DNA of 64,000 nucleotides. Source: Andrena cerasifolii. Lineage: Eukaryota; Arthropoda; Insecta; Hymenoptera; Andrenidae. Positions 1 to 12,424 of the stretch are shown here, piece by piece. The notes below the pieces were generated by a model that was not told the origin of the DNA, did no database searches, and saw only the letters and a list, made by a program, of their open reading frames with translations. Every line of letters starts with the position of its first letter. The stretch's first letter is position 1. The position numbers were made by a program, and so were the translations under genes. The stretch spans positions 9,610,001 to 9,674,000 of the forward strand of contig NC_135124.1 in NCBI RefSeq assembly GCF_050908995.1, in the 5' to 3' direction.

Positions 1-3000
1 GGGCGGAGCGTTGTCAAAAAGACCAGCGCTGGCCCCTTGGACCCCTCCCTCGGCGCTCTGCATCTCCGTTTCACCTCCTCGCCTTGGATCTCTCTGTCGG
101 CCGAGACAGAGAAAGCGAAGGATGAAAGGTGGGCCGCGATGGCGGGGCACGGTTAAAGGGGAGTGTAGGTTCTGGAAGCTCGGAGGTTCGGAGGCTCGAG
201 GTAGAGAGGCAGCTTGGGTGGGCGGCAGTTGTCCAGGCCGGCGCAGTCTGCGTCGAGGCGACGTGCTCTACACGACGGAGCGGCAAATCGCGTCTTCTCC
301 AGCTCGCAGGCCGCTCGCTCTCCTCTCTCTATCCCTCGTTCTCTTCTCTGCCCGTTCTCCCTTGCCGGGTCTCGTTTAGCCGCTCCCCCTTCTCCTCCTG
401 CAACCTCCTCTTTCCGTTCCTTCTCTCGTTCGTGGCCCCCCGTGCCCCCACAACGCCGCTGCCCCCCAGTATCCAAGCGCCGCCGAGACGTTGCTCCTCT
501 TTCCTCGGCCCATTCATCCTTCTCGGTCCACCTTTCTGTCCTCCTTGCCCCTTCCTGAGCGCGCTCCGCAGCGCTCGCGCGGCCCACGGGGCCCGCGGGC
601 CCGCGGCTACCTGGGCCGTGTTACGACGGCGGGGTTCCGGATACGCGCGTCGACTTCGTCAACGTAGTGTCGTGCGCGCGCTGTATACGCCGCTCGCAGC
701 CGCGCGGAATTCCAGTGCCACGTCTCGGGTACTGGCGAGCGGTCGTGTCGGTCGGGTCGGGTCGATGGGTCGTTCCTGTAGTCTCTGTCTATCAGTTGGA
801 TCGCGCCGATCGTGCCGGCAGTGTGGTCGCGCCCAGCCACGCCGCCGTGGCTGCCCATCCTCGTCGACGTACCTGAGAGCGGTTCAGAGTAAACGGTGCG
901 TCTCCTCCAGTGAATCCATCGATAACGGAGGCGCGCAGCTACGCGGCCATTCAGCGGAGAGGAGCTCGCGGGGGGGTGCAGGCTTCGCGTGTGACTGCTT
1001 GTCTTTCGACACGTGCGCGCCACCGTTGGGTGCCTCTCGTTCTTCTTCGGCCTCCCTATTGTTTGTTCGAGAGTTTTTGGTGGACGGATCGCAGAGGAAA
1101 ACACGAGACATTCCGTGGCACCACCCTGTTCACTTCTACCTTCTGCCTCCTGGCTCCTGCTGTCTCTCTCGTCCCCTCCGTTCTTCGTTCCTGCTGTCTC
1201 TGTTCCGCGAACACGGCTGAACGCTTGCTCGCTCGCCCGTTCCCACTCGGCCGTCTCGATTCCCCCCTCCCATTAACGCGGCCGCGTTGTTGGTAAATCA
1301 CGAAACGGCATATCGGGGAGTCGGAACTGTTAAGCGACCGATTCACTAAATCAGAGATACGTGTATCGATATTATCGGCTTCATTCAAGATCACCGACGA
1401 TCCGAAAACTCGGGCGGGGAGTATTCTGCCTGGGAGAAAATTAGGGACAGTTCAGTGGATGGTTGCAGTGAGTGTGGCTGGTTTCCGACAAGGTCGCTCT
1501 GGGATTCCTGGGGTCTCTCGTGAAACGGAGGGTTTCAGAGGTTTATGAAAATTCGAAGAACAGTTGGCGCGAGTGTGGAAAAAATCTGAAGAGATTTCCC
1601 GGAATCTCGTGAATCGGGGTAATAGCGTAGGGGCTGAAATGTAGGAAAAGTTTAATCTTCTCTACAGGCGCGTCATTATACGCTGGAATATCAAGCTCTC
1701 GTTCCCAAATTTCGATTTTCTTACTACAAACGAGAACCATATGCCGCAAGCATCTTCCCTGAAGGTTCGCAAAGAGGGATACCTGAGAATTTTTCGGAAA
1801 CGTTGAGTGAACGTCGATTTATTTAAATGTCAATTTGGGGGCGCGATCGCACAGTGCTCTAAAATTGTCAGAGTGTCGTTCTAGAGGTTAAAGCTGACGT
1901 ACATCGGTCGGCCGAGGAGGAGAAGGAGCAGGAGGACGTGCTCGCGAGATCCGCGTAGACGGACGGCGGTTTCAGCAGCGAGTGAATAAGAAGAAAGTCG
2001 TTTTCATCGAATACGGGGATTGCGTAATAATTGCAGGCCTGCTGGGGCTCTATGACAAACCGGCTCCGCGGAGACACGCCGCGCACAATCACGTACGAGC
2101 GCCAGCCGCCTGTGTGGCGTGTGCCCGCCGCTTGCCCATGTACCTGGAATTTCTTAATTTGGTCCGATCGACCTATTCTCTGGCCCGAATCGGTCTCGCA
2201 GCCTGTGCCGTACCCTCGTCATCCTCCAAAAGCACACATCGAGTTCCAGTCTCTTTTATTTCCCCCTGGAAAATCGTGCTGCAAAAAGTGGCCTATACTT
2301 GGAAGTTCCCTCGGCAAGCTTTCTCAACGTTTCCACGCTGAACCTTTTCGACGCCCTCTTTATCGTCATCGTCATTACGTATTTACCCTACGCTGCAGCT
2401 TGTTCTCGTTTCCGGGTCATTCCACGCGAAGTCGGACACTTTTCGGAGTAACATTTCGGATTTTGGTGCAACTTGGATATGTTGTAGGCTTTAGGGGTAT
2501 ATAAACGTATCTCGAAGGATTTTTCGAAACGTCAAAAATTGTGGATCTTACAGCTCTTTGAAATATAGTGTTTACTATTTTTCCAAAAATTATAACTGTT
2601 GAACTAGTAAACTGATAAAAATGACCTATTGGGTGCCTACAGTGCAGATATAAGAATACGTAATAAAAATTATTTCACTTAATAAAAACGAATATTTGAC
2701 TATTTATTTAGTAATTGTTCTAAACAAATGCAATTTTATAGTTGAAGGCATCTTTTTAAAAATTTGCAAAAATAGGAGGATAAAGCCCTGTTTTTCCTCT
2801 TTATGGACGTGTTTTGAAAAACGTGGACGTTTTAAAATTGGCCAAATGAAAATTAATTGAATGCAACGCTGCGTCAAATCACACCGGCTTAACTGGTCGC
2901 TCGGGCCGCGCGGTACTCGCAGCGGCCAAGCGGCTATACCTGCCACTTTTATATCGGGTATTAATGAGGACCGCTGCAAGGTTTAATATCGTTTATAGTT

Positions 3001-6000
3001 ACTGGAAACTCAATCTCGGTCGATGGCACTTATTGTTTGAAACATTTAAAACAGTTGCCATTGTTCAATGGAAACCACGAGAAGGTGGTGAGTATTCTTC
3101 CATCGGGAGAGGATGGGATGAGATGGGATTATGTTAAAGGATAAATATTTTGTCGTATTTTTGAGCGTCTGTTGGAATACATGACCGGTTGTACAATAAA
3201 ATTATAAAATTGCATTTGTTTAGAACAATTACTAAATAAATGGTCAAATATTCGTTTTTATTAAGTGAAATAATTTTTATTAGGTACTCTTATATCTGCA
3301 CTGTAAGCACCCAGAAGGTCGTTTTTATCAGTTTACTAGTTCAACAGTTATAATTTTTGGAAAAATAGTAAACACTATATTTCAAACAGCTGTAACATCC
3401 ACAATTTTTGACATCTCGAAAAATCCTTCGAGATACATTTATATACCCCTAAAGACTACAACATATCCAAGTTGCACCAAAATCCGAAATGTTACTCCCA
3501 AAAGTTTTCCGACTTCGCGTGGAATGACCCTTCCGTGATTCGTTCTCCTCTCGCACTCTTTCTGCTCGGTTAGTATATCGCCCCCACCTCTGTAACCGCG
3601 ACCTCCGTCGCGTTCGTGCCGAAAGCCGTATTTGGTCGTCGCGTTAACAGGCCCGCGAAAGTGCAAGTAAGCTTGATCGCGGCACTCGTTCTCTCCGAGT
3701 GCTCCAGGCTCTCGCGCTATCGTCACTGGCACCCTTCCTCGAGCACGCCCTATTTTTTGCCCCTCTGGAAGCTCCCTAGCCCGGTGCCCACGACTCGCGT
3801 TACCTCGCCTTCGCGTACCTGGTTAACGATCGGTCCATTTGGACCGGGCCCCCAGCCGAAAGGTCGTCCTCAAGGACTCGCGAATTGGAAGACTCGCGCG
3901 GTGTTGTCGAGGGCGGGATCGATCGTGGTACCGTATCAAGTTCGAGGCTGCGGAGGAGCACGGCTGCTCGACGGTCTCGCCTCGAGGCGCGAAAGGTCGA
4001 TCCGCGTAATCGATATTTGCCTCTAGAGTTACGCGAGCCTGTTGCCTAGAGAGCTGCAGGGATAGCGTTGCGTTGTATCGTAGGTCGAGCGTCGATGCGA
4101 GGCGAATCGACCCTGTCCAGGCCGTAACTGGGACGGACGGATGATCAAGGCGAACGCATGTGTAACGCAAGGTTTGGTGGATCGGGCGAGCGAAGCGAGC
4201 GCTTTTGCCGCGTGCTGCTCTCAAGGTTGACCGAGCCACACGGCCGGAGAGAGTCTTCTCGGCTTCCAAGAGCCCTCGAGAGTCCTCCGAGAGCCGACTA
4301 TATGGACCCGTTATACTGCTATATGTACTGCCGTTGCCGCAAGAATGCCGCCGAGCCGGCCCCTCTGCATCTCGCGTACACGCGCTTCCTTCGCTTCCTC
4401 CTTCTTCCCCAGCTTTTGCTCGGCCGCTGCACGTACCCGGTCCTGCGATCCTTCGCGACGCGAATTCGGGAGAGCCTCGGTGTCCAATACAGTTTAGAGG
4501 AGTCGAATTGATTGGAGGGAGGTGGAAGGTCAAGGGAGTAGAAAGGATCGCGTGGCCGGATCCTTTTTAATTCATTAACGAGAGGAGTCCTGATTTAGAC
4601 GCCGCGGAGCTTGGGGTTTCCGAGAACCTGAATGTTCCAACTTTTCCAGTGCACCTTACACGGCGGCAATCGGCCGTTCGGCACCTTTCTACGCGCGTCA
4701 GAAGGCCGCGTATCGTTCACCGGGAGAACGAAATGATCGTAGGTGTCGGAGGGTAGGTGGGTGGGAGAAAAAACACGTCGCGTTTCGACGTACAGTGATG
4801 TCATCCGCTCCGCTCCTATCTCCCGTATCGTTTTCCTCTTAAACACCTATCCGACGCCATCCACCTCTTTTCCTCCCACAGCTTGACCCCCGGGCACCTG
4901 GCGGCTGCCAGCAGGCGACGCTCCTCCGTTTATTCCATCATTCCCGCAAAATTTCAGACTTCGCCGGCGCGTTACGTGCTAGCACACCGGGGTACTTTCT
5001 CTCGAACTTTCTACACGGTCAGAAGGAGTTCGCCTAACACCGCGTGGCGCGTCACACGGGTTACTCTATTTTCTATTCGCATCTAATTCCGTCGGACCAC
5101 GGAGGGGACCGGCCCGGAGTCGTCCAGTCGAGTCTGATTGCGATCACGAGCCCGGTCACGCGCTCTAGATCCCCGAAACCCCATGGATCAGCAGATCCAC
5201 ACCGTTCGCTGTCCCTCCACCTGAAGAAGAATGGTCCGCGAATAGCGTAGAGCGATAGGGTGTTAGGGCGATAGGGTTCGCCGACAGAGGACCAGCTGTC
5301 CGACCTGGTGATATATAATCTCGCCTAGGAATCGCGGGGAGGGGACCAGTAGCACTCGCCAAGAGGGAGAGAGGCGTTAGCCCGACCCGGGCGTGTTGTA
5401 ATTGACGTAGTCGGTTTTCGCTCCGATTCAGAAGACGACACCCACATGGCATTGCTTCCATTACCATATGCGGAGATCCCGATGGTCTTCGGTTTCCCCG
5501 GGTGGCACCCGTGTCTCAGTCACCGCGCGTCTCGTGGACCGTCAGTTTGGTAGATGGTCGGCTCGCTGGTAAGCGCACTCGCGCGGCCACAGCCCGCTCG
5601 TTCGTTAGTACAATCGCTGGTTCGCTCGCGTGCTCCAGTCGGGTTCGTTTCGGTGGCCGGTTAGCAGCGACACACCGCTCCCCTGCGGTTTTAACGCGCG
5701 ATAAGCGAATTAGTGGCCGGTATACGCCGCCTGGCTGGTTAGCCGAGGAGCCACGGAGTGCGCGCTTCGGCCCTCGCTTAGGGAAATTATCGTCCGTCTG
5801 CGCGGATATAGTTGGACCGGGGAGCGGAGAAAGGCGTCAGCGAGAGACCGATTGCCGTGTCTCGCGGGGCACTTTCGGCACCGGGAGGCCAAGTTGAGTG
5901 GTTACGTCTGCGACGTGCCGTGATAAATTTGGTCGTTGATTCGTTAAGCTTCGTTCGTCTGGAGCGGGCGAACGAACGGACAAAACCGGGGGGGAACGAA

Positions 6001-6625
6001 ATTAGCCGTTCCTCCTCTCCTCTGCTTCTACCCGGTGTGTCCGCATTGTGTCCGTTCGCGGTGTCTCCCGCGGTACTTGCCGCCCCGATTCTCGCCCCGT
6101 CAGCATCTTCAGCGTAGGGGGGGGGGGGCGATGGTCCCTTCGTTTCGGAGCCTGCCCCTATCGCCTGTTTCTCTTCTATCCCGACAGTGCAACGTCGCGT
6201 CCAGTGTCAACGTGTCCGATCCAAAAAGAAACGAAAGTCGGGGAGGAGGAGGCGGAGAAATATCGCGCGGGAGCAACGACACTCGGAGCCAGAGGAAAAG
6301 TGTGATTAATCGAGGGACGAAACTGGCTCTCCCTGCTACCCTGAGAACCATACGCGAGACCTTTCGATAACTCGGCATCGACGCCCGGAAATTGATGGTC
6401 GATTATACTCCTCGCTGCCCAGTGCTTCGAAGAACGCGCGTGTCTGTTTCTCGCGAGTGATAGACTGAAACTTGGTGCGAGGCTAAAGGGCGCGCAGGAG
6501 GGGAACGTAGGGAAGTGTAGGCGAGAGGTTGACGCGGGCGGGTGGCGTGATGAACGGCGTGGAACGTCCCTTGCTCGCTGGCTGGTCTCGATAGAACCTA
6601 GAACAGCTTTTCACCGGCCGCCGAG
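1..6625. other. Upstream flank and presumed 5' UTR/promoter region of shot
   Basis: GC- and CpG-rich sequence with no protein I recognise in any frame; the long open frames here are low-complexity Ser/Arg/Pro translations of GC-rich DNA. It contains a TIR element at 2414-3530 and a run of 12 G at 6117-6128. The 5' UTR of the first shot exon must lie at the right end, because the start codon at 6626 is preceded by an in-frame TAG at 6599-6601. I could not place a transcription start, and an upstream non-coding exon cannot be excluded. Confidence 0.5.
2414..3530. mobile_element. Non-autonomous DNA transposon with ~327-bp terminal inverted repeats
   Basis: Left arm 2414-2740 and right arm 3203-3530 are near-perfect reverse complements. 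Both ends read GGGTCATTCCACGCGAAGTC inwards. TTCC occurs directly outside each end (2410-2413 and 3531-3534), a candidate 4-bp target duplication. The 462-bp middle has no transposase-like frame, so the element is non-autonomous. The superfamily is not assigned; the TSD could be fortuitous. Confidence 0.85.
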
Positions 6626-6746
6626 ATGTCCACTCAGGCTTATTACAAGGAGAGGCTGGGCTTCGACCCGGCCGACACCGTGGCGGAGCACCATCGCGAG
6701 CAACGGTCGCAGCACGGCTACGAGGAGTCGCTTTCCAAGTTCAAAG
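6626..6746 (+). CDS. shot: shot spectraplakin, coding exon 1 (N-terminus of the CH1-CH2 isoform)
   Basis: Encodes 40 residues plus one base, starting MSTQAYYKERLGFDP, which matches the short non-domain leader that precedes CH1 in insect Shot isoforms. The ATG follows GCCGAG, and an in-frame TAG lies 27 bases upstream at 6599, which fixes this start. The exon ends at AAG|GTCAGA in phase 1, and the G joins AC of the next exon to make Asp. The leader is rich in His, Gln and Glu with no predicted fold. Shot crosslinks F-actin and microtubules at muscle-tendon junctions, axons and epithelial cortex; that role is family knowledge, not seen here. Confidence 0.85.
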
Positions 6747-8368
6747 GTCAGAGCGAATACGGATTTCCGTGGACGATGACGGAACGGCGGGATAATTGCT
6801 GGGTGAACGGGGCCGCGGAACATCGTTCCGGCAGCTCGCAGGCTTTCTGGGGTTGCTGGGCGATGTTCATCGAGGCGCACGGTAGGTGAAGAGTTGGCAT
6901 GCCGGTGCTCTGGACCTCGTCCAATACACCTTGACCCTCCTCTACCTTCGTCACACGGAACTTTCCTTCCGATCCTCCCCTCCCTCGTTTTCTAGTTTTC
7001 GTTTTTTCTTCTCTCTCTCTCTCTCTTTTTTTCTAGTGTTCACCTTGAACTCGCTTCAGCTTCATTCCCCTTGGCGACGACTCTATACGGTGGTTCCTCT
7101 TTGTCGAGGGAAAGTGGCGATAAGAAGGGGGTTCCAAGTGACTTGCACCGCGCGATAATAAGTCCCGAGCCAGCCACTTTGCGCGCTCGAATCTCGACGA
7201 TTTCGAGGGTCTCGAAAGCCTCGAGTGTCGCGCCTGTCGCTCGGCGTATGACGAGTGGCCGGTGGAAAGTATTCCCAGCGCACACACGGGCACCCTTAGC
7301 GCGATAGTTGGTAACGGTACGCGTAGATAGGCGGGCTTGGAATTAGAATCGCGAGAGTACAGTACACGTGTGTTGTGCGCCGGGAATGTTTTCCATTGGG
7401 AACTCGTCGCGCGTCTCAGGGCTCGTTGAAATCCCTGCTGCTGCTTGGATTTTCGAGTACCCGAATCTTGAGCGTCCATGCAAGACAGCAAGAGCTCTCA
7501 GTACTTTGTCGCTTCTCTTTCATTAACTGTGCCCTCGGATGTTCAAATATCCAAGCTCCTCTCGAGCGAGCGAACCGATCCAAAGAGGAACCCCGTAGAA
7601 CAGGCGTTTCGCAGAAAACGCGGCAGTTCGTATCGGTCACTAGAGCCACCGGGAGCGGAAGTAGCTTTTTAAGGTCGTTTACCTTTTGCCGTTTGACCCG
7701 CGAACGGTTCGCGGAAGTGGCCTCGGAAATAGCCGTGGCGAAATAGTTTCGCGATGCAGAGGAGTCCCAGAGACTCGAACGTCCGATACGAAGGCGATTC
7801 GACCACGCTTTTCCCGCGACTTGTAGTCCTTTTTTTTTTTTAACATCGACTAACTCTAGAGTACCTTTGTGTGTCTAATATCCCGAGACGGCGCAGGGCT
7901 TGGCCTGCCTTTAGAACGCGTCGAGTCGGTTTGCATTATACCTACACAAAGTTACGTAGCGGCTAGTGTCTCGTTCAGGAAACGAATTCGAAGAAGCAAT
8001 TTCGGGTCGCCTCGAGCGTCATTCACGAATTATCTCGGCCACGAAGTTGTTAATCGCGGTCCGTACGCGGAATATTGCGCGTGCCCGTGATTTTTCTGTT
8101 CGTTTCAGCACGCTACTTCCTGTTTGGATGATCGCCGCGATACGCAACCGTGCCTTCCCTGCCAACCGGTCCCAGTTATCACACGCTCCGAAATATTCCC
8201 CATGTGTCAGAAGCCTCGTTGTCCCAATTTATCTCCATTGTGTGTGCGCCACAGTTTCGGCATGCCGCTCTTCCGAATCATGCCTTTCGATCGGGTCGGA
8301 ATTCAGCTGGCCTGTGGTCGAGGCTAAATATCCTGTCGCCGTCGATTAGAATAAATGCGTCGCGTGTA

Positions 8369-10059
8369 GGGGAGAGGTGCTACAAAAGGGACACTTTTTT
8401 CTTTAGCGTCCATTTCTGACATTGTCATTTTAGCTACTTATTTAAAAAGCAAGTACATCTATAGAAAGCGTGTTTAATTTTCTTTGATGAAAGTATATTG
8501 CAAACTCATTAATTATAATAGAAAACAACAGTCTTCGATTTTCAAATAAGTGGGAATTGTCCCTTTTACGACTAGGTGGATTTAAATGGGACATTATAAG
8601 TCTTGAAAGGGACGCGTTAATAAAAATAAGCTTATTGAGTATTATAATTATAATTGTAAATCTAAATATTACAAAGCAAGGGAATCTATGAAAAAATGAA
8701 CTCTGTACTATGTTTTTTAGTTACAAAGTAATATTTTCTATAAAATCGATGTCTTACAAACTAAATAAGTTCAACACAGGAATACCCACGAGTGGTAAAT
8801 ATAAGTACGCATATGAAAAGTATATAAAACACTTAAATAATACAATAGTTTAGAATTTAATTCTACTCAAATCAGATCAATTGTACTAAAATAGGTAGGT
8901 ACGTTTTCATATTGCAGATTAAAGATTTTATTTTTCATATTATTTTTATTTTTTTTTTAATTCTTAAATTTGAAACAATACACCATCAACTGATAATTGA
9001 CAATTTAAAACAATGTCATCTATGTATCCGATGATGCACTAATAACTTTACAGGAAAGTAAAACACACATAGTGTTCAACAGTACATGCCTATGAGACGG
9101 ACAGCCATGAAACGGTCATTTAAGACTTGTTATGCTGTCCCATTTAACCTTTAGAGGGCCAGGCTGGCCACTATTGTAGTCATTGAAAATTTTAAATGTT
9201 TCTAATGGTTCTTGATATCGCTAATCACGATTCTAAGGTCAGAGTGTCGAAATTTTACACAGAAACAGTGTTGCCAACCTAAACAAGCCTAAATGAATAA
9301 CAGCAGTTCCATTCATATATTATTCTTTCCTTTGGCGTTACCCAGAGCTAACGACGTAGACGTGGAAAGTTTTGTAGCTCTTTTTTTCAGGTTTTTGTGT
9401 TATTTTTTAATTTCTTTTTTAGTTTTTTGATTTTACTATTTATTATGCGAGCTGCATTCGTGCAACTCACTAATGCCCGTGCATTATACAAAATGAATAA
9501 TGAATGTGTACATCTTTGTTGCGTTTTTTATCTGTTTGTTCATACTTCTCGTCCTTCCAAATGAAAAAAAAATAATGAATTTATATGTCGGAAATTCGAA
9601 TTCACGGTATTGATTGTTTCGTATGGAAATCCTCAAAACAGGGTGTTTTGCACAATGCAGTGTCACATGTTTGGGCAGATGAGAAGTGGAGTCATTCGGA
9701 TCAAGATTCAGTAAAGCCCTAAGCGCTTGTAAACGAAATGAACGAAAGAATACACGTTCGTTATTCATTTTGTATAATGCGCGGGCATCAGTGAGTTGCT
9801 AATGAGCAAACTAAAAAAAACTATCCAGAAATAACACAGAAAACCCCAAAAACCAAAAAAGAGCTACAAAACTTAACAAAGGAAAGAATAATATATGAAT
9901 GTAACTTATTTATTTAGGCTTGTTCTGTTGCAAGAAATGACTGGACACTAGCGTTGACATAAACAGGAAAATAACTTGCATGCGTAATGCGTTCAGAATT
10001 TTTTCAATTCGATCGATTTGTCCCATTTAAAACCTGTCCCTTTTATAGCATCTCTCCCC
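8369..10059. mobile_element. Non-autonomous TA-flanked TIR element with nested foldback
   Basis: Both ends read GGGGAGAGRTGCTAYAAAAG inwards (about 25 bp of TIR) and each is flanked by TA (8367-8368 and 10060-10061), the target duplication typical of Tc1/mariner-like elements. The interior is AT-rich and has no transposase frame. A second, longer inverted repeat (about 9270-9500 against 9752-9934) sits inside, so this may be one element nested in another or a composite foldback. Confidence 0.75.
9270..9934. repeat. Inner long inverted repeat (foldback) inside the 8.4-10.1 kb element
   Basis: Arms of about 180-230 bp. The outer edge AACAAGCCTAAAT at about 9282 is matched by its reverse complement at about 9910-9923, and the inner edge CATTATACAAAATGAATAA (9482-9500) is matched at about 9758-9777. 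The arms contain several mismatches and small indels. The loop is about 250 bp. The weak minus-strand open frame across the loop (9484-9768) matches nothing I recognise. Confidence 0.75.
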
Positions 10060-10721
10060 TACTTAACCACGAGCCGGCCTTAATCCGAATCGCTATTGTA
10101 AATCCGAATCCTTCGCGAGACGCATCATTACGGAACGATGCAAATAGGTTTTGTCTTTCTTATCTCGTGACGTCCGCGCCGAGCATCGTTCCACGATATG
10201 ACTGGACCTTTTGTCCCAGGCCCTGTCGAGCACGTACGCCGGACAGCGGGGTCCGACAGTTCACTCCAATTAGCCGGTCGTCTCAATTTCCAGTCGAGCT
10301 ATTGACGATACGGCCTCCTAGACGTAGAAACGGATAATCGGTCGTAATTAATTGCCCCTCGGTGGAGAACGAGCGCCCACAGCTTGATTAATTTCGCGAT
10401 GCAGTCGTGTCGTCGAACCAAGTACGGGTCGATGGATCCACCAGAGCGCTGCCCGCCTTTGTGCGTCACGTCCACTGTAAAGTTACCCAAATTACCAGAA
10501 GTTGCGCGTGGATCACGGGCAATAAACGGGTCAACTGTCGCAGCTGACTTTCTTCGCGGATAGGTGGGTTCAGGTGGCAGGTATCCGGGTATCATCGACG
10601 GGGAACGCATCGGCAATTATAGCCGTCGACCGATAGTCGAAAGTTTTAGTGCACGTTCGCTTGTTTGCCTGCCAGATCCGCTGCTCTTTTCCTACCTGAC
10701 TGCTTACGTATCAACACCCGT

Positions 10722-10807
10722 TCTACCTACCTGCCTGCCTACCTTCCTACCTACCTATCTACCTACCTACCTACCTACCTACCTTACTACCTTACTTAAC
10801 TACCTAT
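10722..10807. repeat. Interrupted (TACC)n/(CTAC)n microsatellite
   Basis: Tetranucleotide tract with CTGC and CTTA interruptions, directly visible; it lies near the 3' end of intron 1. Confidence 0.9.
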
Positions 10808-11075
10808 CCCGAGCCACCTACACATCCGTCTGTCCGTCCGTCTGTTCGGCTGCTTGGCTGCTTGCTGTCTGATGCCTGTTTGCCTGCGTGGGCGATCGGT
10901 GGAAATGCAGATCGACGGTTTAATTAGCCTATGATGCGGAAACCGATGAGAACCGTGCGCACATTTGGCGGGGGTAGAATGCGCCCTATAGACGTTCACG
11001 TTCTCTACCTGTTCGTTGCAGGAGTCCCCTAAGATCACCACCGATTAACCGAACGCTGCCTTTCTGTGATTACAG

Positions 11076-11137
11076 ACGAACGAGACGCGATCCAGAAGAA
11101 AACATTTACCAAATGGGTGAACAAGCATCTGAAGAAG
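11076..11137 (+). CDS. shot: shot coding exon 2 (start of CH1)
   Basis: Encodes DERDAIQKKTFTKWVNKHLK plus a final K, the invariant first helix of a spectrin/plakin-type CH1 domain (ABS1 region). Acceptor GATTACAG and donor AAG|GTAAGC are both strong. It starts in phase 1 and ends in phase 0 (62 nt), fitting exon 1 and either the microexon at 15936 or the exon at 17457. Confidence 0.95.
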
Positions 11138-11802
11138 GTAAGCCAGTGGAGAACGGTAGTATCTGGCGTTGTACAGACGGTGGGACGGTCGATAGGCGCG
11201 GATGATTCAGTAATTGCAGGATAACGATGCCCATCCCATTAGGGCGAGGGGTGTTCCACGAGTTTACGCGATCAGGCGGTTCCTAGAAGGCTAGCCCTTC
11301 CTTCCAACTATCGAGCGATCCTAATTTTAGAGCGACCTTAGCGGGAGGCCACGGCTGGCCGAGCCGCGGCGAGAGTATCGGAACACCTGATAGGTGAGCA
11401 TGCGAGAGCAGCGACGCGAGACAACCAGCTGTTTCGCAACCGCACACACGTAAACCGACCGAGGGGGACCTTCCTCGCCTTGCACCCATCTGTCCATGTA
11501 GGCCGTGTGCGTGGGCCGAGCAACACTCCCTTCCAGGAGGGTATTACGCGCGGTATCACGCGCGCGGCTATAGAAGGCAACGCGGCGAGGAAACCGAGTG
11601 GGTGAAATCGAGAAAATCATTGCGATCGATAGCGGGCTCGATCCTTAACGAGCTCTCCCCTCGCCGCCCCGGGCCCCACCCTCTACATTCTCACCCTTTC
11701 GAATCAACCCCCCGGTGTGGATTACCTCGCTGAACCGAACCTTCCAGTAATTTGGAGCGTCCCGTGTTTATGGTCTTCGCAGCTGTGTTTCGTAGGCACA
11801 TA

Positions 11803-12424
11803 GGGTAATTATGGGAGAGTTGCCGCGACTCGCGCAAAGTTGTCACCGCGTTTAAATTTGCAATGGAAACTTTATCCAAGGATACATATTATTAGCTGAA
11901 CATTTATTAGCCTTAAAAAATTAAAACCCAAAGCATCCTTTTGTTTGAAACACTTTTAATATCTGAAATGCCTATCGAAAGTGCGCTGTCTCTCCCAGTG
12001 CGGCATCTCTCCGATAACACTATAGTTTACAGCCATTTCGCGCAGCAGATGTCACTAGTTTTTTCTTACGTGAAATAGCCCGCTGATTCTGAAAATATGG
12101 TCCAAGAATTTTCTATGGATAAGTTTTCAAGATATCAACAAGGTGAACTTTTTACCTGTCTGTCAAAAAGGTGGTCCCACTTAATTGCGAATATCTCGTG
12201 TCGCGAATGTCCGATCTAGTCGAAAATTATATCAAATTAAAGGGACCACCACCTTTTTGACAGAGCGGTAAAAAGTTCACCTGTCGATATCTCGAAAACG
12301 TATCCATCGAATTTTGTTTCGACCTCATTTTCGGAATCAGCGGACCATTTTACGTACGAAAAAAAATAGCGGCGTCTGCTGCGCAATTTTTTTTATTTAA
12401 TTTTGCAAACCAGTGTAATTACCC
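11803..12424. mobile_element. TA-flanked foldback MITE
   Basis: Outer ends form an 11-bp perfect inverted match TAGGGTAATTA (11801-11811 and 12416-12426); the flanking TA is the likely target duplication. Inside, arms at about 12036-12170 and 12250-12386 pair again, with CAAAAAGGTGGTCC opposing GGACCACCACCTTTTTG. There is no coding capacity. Confidence 0.65.

Larger units (their letters stand above)
6747..11075. other. shot intron 1 (4.3 kb)
   Basis: Contains a CT run (7011-7026), a 1.7-kb TIR element (8369-10059) and a TACC/CTAC microsatellite (about 10722-10807). I see no further exon. Confidence 0.7.

Noticed and set aside
129..1220. 363-codon plus-strand open frame at the left end
   Set aside because: Ser/Arg/Cys-rich translation of GC-rich DNA with several overlapping frames of similar quality and no recognisable domain.
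9484..9768. Minus-strand 94-codon frame inside the intron 1 element, considered as a transposase remnant
   Set aside because: No catalytic motif or family resemblance; it spans the loop and one arm of the inverted repeat.
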